Part shown: positions 1-3,985 of the stretch, one piece after another
How the letters are laid out: each line of letters starts with the position of its first letter
Numbering within the stretch: the stretch's first letter is position 1
From: Candidatus Dormiibacterota bacterium
GTDB lineage: Bacteria; Chloroflexota; Dormibacteria; Dormibacterales; Dormibacteraceae
Length of the DNA: 5,194 bases
NCBI GenBank assembly: GCA_003151665.1
Contig: PLYD01000035.1
Location: 1-5,194 of the forward strand
Direction of reading: 5' to 3'
The notes under the pieces: generated by a model
Databases searched by the model: none
Told to the model about the DNA's origin: nothing
What the model saw: the letters and a program-made list of their open reading frames with translations, nothing else
Made by a program: the position numbers and the translations under genes

Positions 1-97
1 GTATCGGTCGCTAGAGGTGCCGGGCGACCGGCATCCCAGACAGATGGTCACCGTCCCGCAAGGGACACAGAACCCGGCTTACAGTCCGCCCTCGGCC
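1..97 (+). ncRNA. rnpB: RNase P RNA (bacterial A type), 3' end only; 5' part lies outside the window
   Basis: This is the catalytic RNA of ribonuclease P, which removes 5' leaders from pre-tRNA. Three signals support the call. First, 16-35 folds into an 8-pair stem (GGTGCCGG with CCGGCATC, one G-U pair) closed by a GCGA GNRA tetraloop and preceded by GCTAGA, as expected for P18 and its docking loop L18. Second, AGACAGATGGTCACC at 38-52 resembles the conserved strand that follows P18. Third, 53-66 is a GTCCC/GGGAC stem with a GCAA tetraloop (P19-like), followed at 69-81 by CAGAACCCGGCTTA, the hallmark 3' block of bacterial RNase P RNA. The exact 3' end is estimated: the last bases, about 85-97, should pair with the missing 5' end to form P1. 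No U-tract terminator follows. Its 3' end faces the 3' end of the integrase gene, which makes it a candidate integration landmark. Confidence 0.93.
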
Positions 98-111
98 CAC
101 AATCCCGGATT

Positions 112-134
112 CTGAATACGGAATCGCCATTCAG
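112..134. repeat. Short imperfect inverted repeat downstream of rnpB
   Basis: CTGAAT at 112-117 is complementary to ATTCAG at 129-134, with an 11-nt loop. An overlapping alternative pairs GATTC (108-112) with GAATC (121-125). It lies just after the RNase P RNA 3' end, so it could help transcription termination or be an integrase arm site. There is no U-run, the stem is AT-rich, and a repeat of this size can arise by chance. Confidence 0.25.
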
Positions 135-324
135 GAGCAGGCCTCAAGCGTCCTGATGGAACAATTAGGGAACACCCGAACTGGAAACAGCCGCAGGGAA
201 CATTCCGATAGTCCGCGTCGCAGATCGGGTTCGGCTGGGGTGTAACTCCCAGGAGCCGACGCTTTTGGCTGCGCGACGACCGACAGGCTGATCGGTTTCG
301 CTGCATATCGGGTAAGTCTGCTGG

Positions 325-561
325 ATGCCAAAGACGTGGAAAGTCCACCCACTCACTGCCTCGACGGATGCTGGAGCTAAGCAGCGGCTCTTTCAGGTCA
401 CTGATCCTGATCGTCCGGGCAAGGTCTTCACTCTCAGGGTGAGCCACCGAGACGGCGAACGAGTCTTCGACACGCTCCTCGATCAGGGCGGCTCCATCGA
501 TGTCGAGTTCGCAGACGTCGTCGAGATCACCGGCGAGCACAACCTCCCACCAGGCAGCTAA
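325..561 (+). CDS. Small hypothetical protein, 78 aa
   Basis: I do not recognise this protein. An in-frame stop at 313-315 limits the ORF to the ATG at 325, and it ends in TAA. The predicted product is soluble and charged, with no membrane segment or signal peptide. Its pattern of alternating hydrophobic residues (KVFTLRVSH, SIDVEFADVVEIT) would suit a small beta-rich fold. The later codons favour G or C in third position (GTC, GAG, GAC, ATC, ACC), which supports real coding more than the opposing minus-strand frame does, whose protein is disordered and rich in Arg, Ser and Cys. Against it, the start has no clear Shine-Dalgarno sequence and the gene stands alone, opposite to the neighbouring operon. 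It could be a host gene beside rnpB, a passenger at the element's edge, or a spurious ORF. Confidence 0.42.
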   Translation: MPKTWKVHPLTASTDAGAKQRLFQVTDPDRPGKVFTLRVSHRDGERVFDTLLDQGGSIDVEFADVVEITGEHNLPPGS

Positions 562-664
562 GGCCGTGGCCAGGCCAAAACCAGTGCCTTCCGCCGAGCA
601 CGCACGGGCGGGAGTCGTCGTATGCGCTCGGAACGCAATCGATCAGATGTTGCTCGGGACTGTC

Positions 665-677
665 TGGTCAGCGACCA
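665..677. repeat. Small hairpin just past the integrase stop codon
   Basis: TGGTC at 665-669 and GACCA at 673-677 form a perfect 5-bp stem with a 3-nt loop, four bases beyond the integrase stop codon at 681-683. It could be a weak terminator for the minus-strand operon or part of a recombination site. It has no T-tract on the minus strand and the stem is short, so I rate it only as a visible structure. Confidence 0.25.
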
Positions 678-680
678 AGG

Positions 681-1811
681 TCACACGCCGTCCTGGGCGA
701 CGCGATCCAAGTGCCGCAATGTGGAAAGAGCTTTGTTAAGGATGCTGCGAGTCTGCTCGTCGGAATCCGGCCAAAGGTGCCCATAGGTATCTAGCGTCTC
801 CAGAGCTGACTTGTGGCCTAGGCGCGCCTGGACGAGCTTCACGCTTGCCCCGTTGCGGATTAGCAAACTGGCATAGAAGTGCCTCAGGTCATGGAGCGTG
901 ATGTCATCGGGTAGTCCGGCGCTTCGCGCAGCCTTCCGGAACCAGCCCGGTCTCTTCGCCTCACCATATGCCCGATGGAGGTCGATGGCCCGGCCGCGCG
1001 GCGTACTAAATACGATTCCTTTCGCCGGTGAACCGATAGCGGCGAGATGTGACGCCACCGCTTCAATGACGCCATCATCCAGCGGTATCGATCGGACCGA
1101 TGATGGCGTTTTCGGCGCCTTCCATCCGATGGACCCGTCGCGCGTAGCAAGTTGGCGATCGATGGTGACCTGACGGCGGAGGAAATCGATCCGGTCGACG
1201 GTGAGCCCGAAAGCCTCCCTTGCACGCGTACCCGTACCCGCACAAAAGTGCAGCAGGGCGCGGTATTGGGGATGCGCCGCGTCGATCAACGCTGCTACCT
1301 GCTCAACAGTCAGCGGAACCACACGCTTCTTCTCAATCCTCGGCAGGTTAATGTCGATACAGGGCGTTCGCGAAATCAAGCCGTCCCGCACCGCAGACTT
1401 GAGCATCGAAGAAAGAAAGGAATACGTCTTGGTAACGGTACTGGGGGCCAGTCTGGCCGTGAGTCCGGCCACCCAGGCCTGAACGTCACTCGGCCGGACC
1501 GATCCAATTGGAAGGTTGCCGAGTGCCGGGTAAAGGTGGACGCGTAAGGCCATCGCTACATCCGCAGCAGTAGACGCGGCGTGCTGCAGTTGTGCTTTCC
1601 GCCACTTCTCTCCGTATTCACGGACGGTGACCCTGCCCGCATGCGGATCGATGTAGTCTCCAACGTTCATCTCGTGCTCGACCTTGACCGCGAAGCGATT
1701 TGCATCTGCCTTATGCGCAAATGACCGGGACCTCAGAGTTCCATCTGGATCTCGCCAACGGGTGCGATAACGGAATCCTTCCTTGCTTCGAACACGATGC
1801 ACCGACGCCAT
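681..1811 (-). CDS. int: Tyrosine-recombinase integrase (phage integrase family)
   Basis: Site-specific recombinase that would integrate and, with an excisionase, excise the element by strand exchange through a 3'-phosphotyrosine intermediate. The 376-aa length is normal for the family. Residues 1-60 match the N-terminal arm-binding domain of actinobacterial-type integrases (GFRYRTRWRDPDGTLRSRSF), about 62-150 the SAM-like core-binding domain, and 165-365 the catalytic domain. The full catalytic set is visible: Arg196 (GTGTR), Lys234 (APKTPSSVR), His307 and Arg310 (LHDLRH), His333 (LGHKS) and the nucleophile Tyr343 (LDTYGHL). The usual GLRxGE around the first Arg is here GTRARE, encoded by a tandem GGTACG repeat, a small deviation outside the catalytic residues. 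The ATG directly follows the TAG of the upstream HTH gene and has a strong AGGAGG 5 nt ahead. It is the last gene of the operon and is transcribed towards rnpB. It appears intact and active. Confidence 0.96.
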   Translation of the reverse strand: MASVHRVRSKEGFRYRTRWRDPDGTLRSRSFAHKADANRFAVKVEHEMNVGDYIDPHAGRVTVREYGEKWRKAQLQHAASTAADVAMALRVHLYPALGNLPIGSVRPSDVQAWVAGLTARLAPSTVTKTYSFLSSMLKSAVRDGLISRTPCIDINLPRIEKKRVVPLTVEQVAALIDAAHPQYRALLHFCAGTGTRAREAFGLTVDRIDFLRRQVTIDRQLATRDGSIGWKAPKTPSSVRSIPLDDGVIEAVASHLAAIGSPAKGIVFSTPRGRAIDLHRAYGEAKRPGWFRKAARSAGLPDDITLHDLRHFYASLLIRNGASVKLVQARLGHKSALETLDTYGHLWPDSDEQTRSILNKALSTLRHLDRVAQDGV

Positions 1812-2012
1812 CTAAACCTCCTTGGACGGCCGGCCGGGCCGGCGCGGCTGTCGCTTCAACAACTCGACCGAATGCCGACGGACGAAGGTGTCGCGCCCGA
1901 CTTTCTCAGCCTCGAGCCGGCCGCTGGCAATCAGTTGATGAACCCGTCGAGTGCTGATCGTCAATCGAGTCGCTGCTTCAGCGACGGTCATCCACTCGCG
2001 AAAAACCTTCAT
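1812..2012 (-). CDS. Excisionase-like winged-HTH DNA-binding protein, 66 aa (second of two)
   Basis: A small excisionase/HTH_17-type protein immediately upstream of int, the position typical of a recombination directionality factor (Xis). Residues 7-53 carry the fold: WMTVAEAATRLTIS (helix 1), TRRVHQLIASGRL (recognition helix), then EKVGRDTFVRRHSVELL (wing and final helix). The basic C-terminal tail RQPRRPGRPSK, with a PGRP core, resembles AT-hook-like tails seen in such proteins and could add minor-groove contacts. I chose the ATG at 2012 because it overlaps the TGA of the preceding gene as TGATG, a classic reinitiation junction. A longer reading from the ATG at 2054 (80 aa) would overlap the previous gene by 43 nt and begins with residues unlike the family. 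A shorter one starts at the ATG at 1991. By family and position it should bend or bind att DNA to favour excision; that role is inferred. Confidence 0.85.
   Translation of the reverse strand: MKVFREWMTVAEAATRLTISTRRVHQLIASGRLEAEKVGRDTFVRRHSVELLKRQPRRPGRPSKEV
1817..1822 (-). promoter_or_regulatory. Strong ribosome binding site for the integrase
   Basis: On the minus strand AAGGAGG stands 5 nt before the integrase ATG, inside the last codons of the upstream HTH gene. With direct stop-start abutment (TAG then ATG) it fixes the integrase start and suggests that the integrase is translated at least as strongly as the small HTH protein before it. Confidence 0.8.
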
Positions 2013-2014
2013 CA
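2010..2014 (-). promoter_or_regulatory. TGATG stop-start overlap between the two HTH genes
   Basis: The TGA of the 97-aa HTH gene (2014-2012) shares its A with the ATG of the 66-aa HTH gene (2012-2010). No good Shine-Dalgarno sequence precedes this ATG, so translation of the second protein probably depends on termination-reinitiation from the first. That would tie their production in a fixed ratio. Confidence 0.7.
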
Positions 2015-2305
2015 CGATGAAGGATAAATGGTTTCGGACCGCGTGTCCAGCCATTCGATCAGCTGTCGCCTTCGAATGAGCACACGACCCGCTACGCGCA
2101 CCGATGGGATGTCACCGGAGCGCACGAGTGCCCAGGTCAGAGTGCGCCCTACTCCGATGACCTTCGCAGCTTCTTCAACGCTGTAGGCGAGTCGATCCGC
2201 GGTTATGTCGGCCGGACGCGCATCCCGCGGCGATCCAGAAGTCCGAGTAGGGCTCAGTGACGGTCCGCCAAGGTTGACGCCCTGTCCACCGGGAAAGTTA
2301 GACAC
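2012..2305 (-). CDS. Excisionase/AlpA-like winged-HTH DNA-binding protein, 97 aa (first of two)
   Basis: A second, divergent HTH_17-type protein. Residues 1-38 are a Gly/Ser/Pro/Arg-rich, probably disordered leader. Residues 39-87 form the domain: LAYSVEEAAKVIGVGR, then TLTWALVRSGDIPSVRVAGR, then VLIRRRQLIEWLD, with the IPSVRVAGRVLIRR wing typical of excisionase-family proteins. The start is a GTG at 2305-2303, preceded by GAGGA at 3-4 nt. It overlaps the TAA of the upstream 119-aa gene by 8 nt, and its own TGA overlaps the next HTH gene by one base. Since the downstream HTH gene occupies the usual xis position, this one may be a transcriptional regulator (AlpA-like) or the two may act together. 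The sequence does not decide which is the excisionase. Confidence 0.87.
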   Translation of the reverse strand: MSNFPGGQGVNLGGPSLSPTRTSGSPRDARPADITADRLAYSVEEAAKVIGVGRTLTWALVRSGDIPSVRVAGRVLIRRRQLIEWLDTRSETIYPSS

Positions 2306-2657
2306 GGTTCCTCAGGGCGGGTTCGAGGGACACGAGGCCTAGTCGGTCGAGAGACCGCATGAATCTTTCGTCCGAGGCGACGTTGATCGTGAGGTCTGCA
2401 TCCCTGTCTCCAATAAGGAGACTGGGTTCGTTCTCGATCCGAGCCAGCAGTACGAGTTCATCGGCGAGCCGAAGGCGATTCAGGAGTCGGGTCTCGACAT
2501 CGCCGCTCTCGTACGCGGGGTCGTCAAGCATGGCGGCCACGAGTCCACGGAAACTATCGGCTTCGCATGCCCGGAGGAATGTTCCGTTGCCCAGTGGCTG
2601 AAACAACATCCTCACTGGGAGCTCCTGTCGGCTTGTGAGGTTGATCCGTCGGTACAT
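2298..2657 (-). CDS. Uncharacterised 119-aa protein in the ligase operon
   Basis: I do not recognise a family. The ATG at 2657 is chosen over an upstream ATG at 2705 because it overlaps the amidoligase TGA as TGATG and has AGGAGG 8 nt ahead; the upstream start would add 16 residues and overlap the amidoligase gene by 49 nt. The protein is soluble and mildly acidic, with no membrane segment, signal peptide or Cys/His metal cluster. An N-terminal strand-rich part (residues 1-30, with VRMLFQPLGNGTFLRA) is followed by predicted helices around 34-45 and 52-76 (VETRLLNRLRLADELVLLARIE). A short LLIGDRDADLTINVAS segment and a C-terminal helix DERFMRSLDRLGLV follow. Its tight coupling to the amidoligase suggests a partner, regulator or substrate of the ligase pair; that is inference from position only. 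Confidence 0.88.
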   Translation of the reverse strand: MYRRINLTSRQELPVRMLFQPLGNGTFLRACEADSFRGLVAAMLDDPAYESGDVETRLLNRLRLADELVLLARIENEPSLLIGDRDADLTINVASDERFMRSLDRLGLVSLEPALRNRV

Positions 2658-2659
2658 CA
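2655..2659 (-). promoter_or_regulatory. TGATG stop-start overlap, amidoligase to 119-aa gene
   Basis: The amidoligase TGA (2659-2657) shares a base with the ATG of the 119-aa gene (2657-2655). Combined with the strong upstream AGGAGG, this gives both coupled and independent initiation and settles the start of the downstream gene. Confidence 0.75.
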
Positions 2660-3982
2660 GGCGACCCTCCTGGCCGGCTGCCAGGCGGAGCGCTGGAACA
2701 GCCAATAGAGCTTCAACTTGTCCTGCGGACGGACAAAGATCGTGTCCGCGAACCGGCGCAGCAGGCCGTCACCGGCGTCAGTTACCTGACCCCCTGCGTG
2801 GCTCCCGAGGCGCACGCGCTCAGTTGGGATCGCAGAGTCCGGGAGCGTCGAGGCGCGCTTGGTGATCCAGCAAGCCAGCTTGATATTGGCCTGAAGACGA
2901 GCGGGATCGAGGCTGGAATCGAAGTAGCGGTACTCGATTGTCCGCCGGGAGTCGAGCAGGTTCCCGTAGTTGAGCCCGAACCCGTGGCTCGCGCCGACCC
3001 GGCTGGCGAGCTCGTTCACGCTCTGTGCTTCCTCGAACTGACCGGCGCCCATGGGCCCGCACCACCTGTAGCCGTTGCCCGCTCCCCGGTGGCGTCGTCC
3101 ACCCCGTCCGGTTGCTGCCGCCAGACGGTACATGAGGTCCTCTGCCCATGCGCACGTGTTGGCCACGCGGCGGAACCGGCCAACGTCGTGGTCCATCCCC
3201 GCCGAGTCAGCGCCAACGTGGACGTGGCCACCAGTTCTCGTGGTGACTGTTGCGCCGTTCTCGCGCAGGATCGCGCAGGCCCTTTCCAGCTGCGCCCAGG
3301 TCTCGGGCGTGTCGCGTAATACCGGGCTTACGACCTCTCCATTGACCGTGCTGTCGCGCTCGACCACCCACTTCCCCGGTTCCCGGTAGGAGTGGTAGCC
3401 CTGTAGGTTGGGCGTGGAAGCCAGGCCGGCGGCGTGGAAGGCGCGCGCCACCTCGTTGGCATCTGCGCCATCGAATTCGATCTCAACGCCGAAGGTCTGG
3501 TTGGGATCCCCGATCACGTTCTCCCTCTCGTACTCACCGCCGGAAGTCCGCGCAAGGTGGAGCAACTGGCGGTGCAGCTCATCGTTGGCTACCAGCGACT
3601 GCTCGCCTTCGGGCACCTCTGAGCCCTGGGCCTCGAGGAACCGCTCCCAGAGCAGCTGGGCCTCGGCCTGCTCGCGGTCGATCCTCTCGCGTTCGTCGCG
3701 GTGACGCTCGACGGACCGGGCGTAGACATCGGCCCACTCGGGGGTGTCGACGGCGGGGTCTTCGATGTCCGGCACAAATGCGGCTTGGACCGTCCCTGCC
3801 TGTGCCGGTACCTCGGCGGCTCCGGCCGCAAATGGCGCGCCGACCACTGCCTGGATCGGCGCCGGTTCCGCAAGGACGGCTTGTGCCGACGACGGTCGAA
3901 CCACGACCGCGGGGCCCGCAACTGGTGCAATGGTCGCCGTCGTTGAGTGGTTCGTGGTGCGGCTCGCGCCCTTGCTTGGCAT
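2657..3982 (-). CDS. Amidoligase (Amidoligase_2, GS-fold COOH-NH2 ligase), 441 aa
   Basis: Predicted ATP-dependent carboxylate-amine ligase of the glutamine-synthetase/gamma-glutamylcysteine-synthetase fold, forming an amide between a carboxylate and an amine. Visible motifs, in family order: FGVEIEFDG at 164-172 (metal-binding Glu167 and Glu169), VVERDSTVNGEVVSPVL at 206-222 (acidic strand plus the Glu-Val-Val-Ser-Pro turn), GGHVHVGAD at 251-259 (His253 and His255), and TIEYRYFDSSLDPARLQANI at 348-367 (Glu350 and Arg352, close to the family's EfR...sLd signature). Residues 1-75 are Ala/Pro/Val-rich with no fold apparent, and 85-145 are charged and helical, possibly coiled. Both regions precede the catalytic domain. 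The ATG lies 3 nt after the stop of the ATP-grasp gene, with GGAGAGCGAG upstream. Members of this family are predicted to build or modify peptides together with ATP-grasp ligases. The substrates here are unknown. The active site looks intact. Confidence 0.9.
   Translation of the reverse strand: MPSKGASRTTNHSTTATIAPVAGPAVVVRPSSAQAVLAEPAPIQAVVGAPFAAGAAEVPAQAGTVQAAFVPDIEDPAVDTPEWADVYARSVERHRDERERIDREQAEAQLLWERFLEAQGSEVPEGEQSLVANDELHRQLLHLARTSGGEYERENVIGDPNQTFGVEIEFDGADANEVARAFHAAGLASTPNLQGYHSYREPGKWVVERDSTVNGEVVSPVLRDTPETWAQLERACAILRENGATVTTRTGGHVHVGADSAGMDHDVGRFRRVANTCAWAEDLMYRLAAATGRGGRRHRGAGNGYRWCGPMGAGQFEEAQSVNELASRVGASHGFGLNYGNLLDSRRTIEYRYFDSSLDPARLQANIKLACWITKRASTLPDSAIPTERVRLGSHAGGQVTDAGDGLLRRFADTIFVRPQDKLKLYWLFQRSAWQPARRVA
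2666..2671 (-). promoter_or_regulatory. Ribosome binding site deciding the start of the 119-aa gene
   Basis: AGGAGG on the minus strand lies 8 nt before the ATG at 2657, within the last codons of the amidoligase gene. It supports this ATG over the in-frame ATG at 2705. Confidence 0.75.
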
Positions 3983-3985
3983 CGT

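Larger units (their letters stand above)
98..680. other. Gene-poor junction between rnpB and the integrase; candidate location of the element's attachment site
   Basis: This 583-bp stretch separates the RNase P RNA from the integrase stop codon. It holds one plausible small ORF (325-561) and two short inverted repeats (112-134 and 665-677), and nothing else recognisable. I looked for tRNA T-loop signatures on both strands and saw none. Integrases transcribed towards the end of an element usually sit within a few hundred bases of their att site, so attL is expected here or in the rnpB 3' end. That is inference from layout: the second att copy is not in the window, so no core repeat can be defined. 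Confidence 0.35.

Noticed and set aside
5..30. 7-bp inverted repeat CGGTCGC/GCGACCG with a 12-nt loop, considered as an integrase arm site or terminator
   Set aside because: The overlapping 8-bp stem at 16-35 with a GNRA loop is stronger and matches P18 of RNase P RNA, so this pairing is probably incidental.
79..540. 153-aa minus-strand ORF
   Set aside because: It runs through the 3' end of the RNase P RNA and antisense to the 78-aa ORF. The protein is low in structure, rich in Arg, Ser and Cys, and has no family resemblance.
98..680. Searched for a tRNA or tmRNA gene as the integration target
   Set aside because: No T-loop GGTTCGAATCC-like signature or cloverleaf was found on either strand. 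The only structured RNA seen is the RNase P RNA 3' end.
500..739. 79-aa plus-strand ORF
   Set aside because: It overlaps both the 78-aa ORF and the tail of the integrase gene. Its Arg/Ser/Pro-rich product looks like an out-of-frame reading.
1217..1245. Tandem GTACCC hexamer repeat within int, considered as a regulatory or unstable repeat
   Set aside because: Only two copies, and they encode the Gly-Thr-Gly-Thr of the active-site motif, so coding constraint explains it.
2798..3319. 173-aa plus-strand ORF
   Set aside because: It lies entirely antisense to the amidoligase, which has clear catalytic motifs. Long antisense frames are expected in GC-rich genes.
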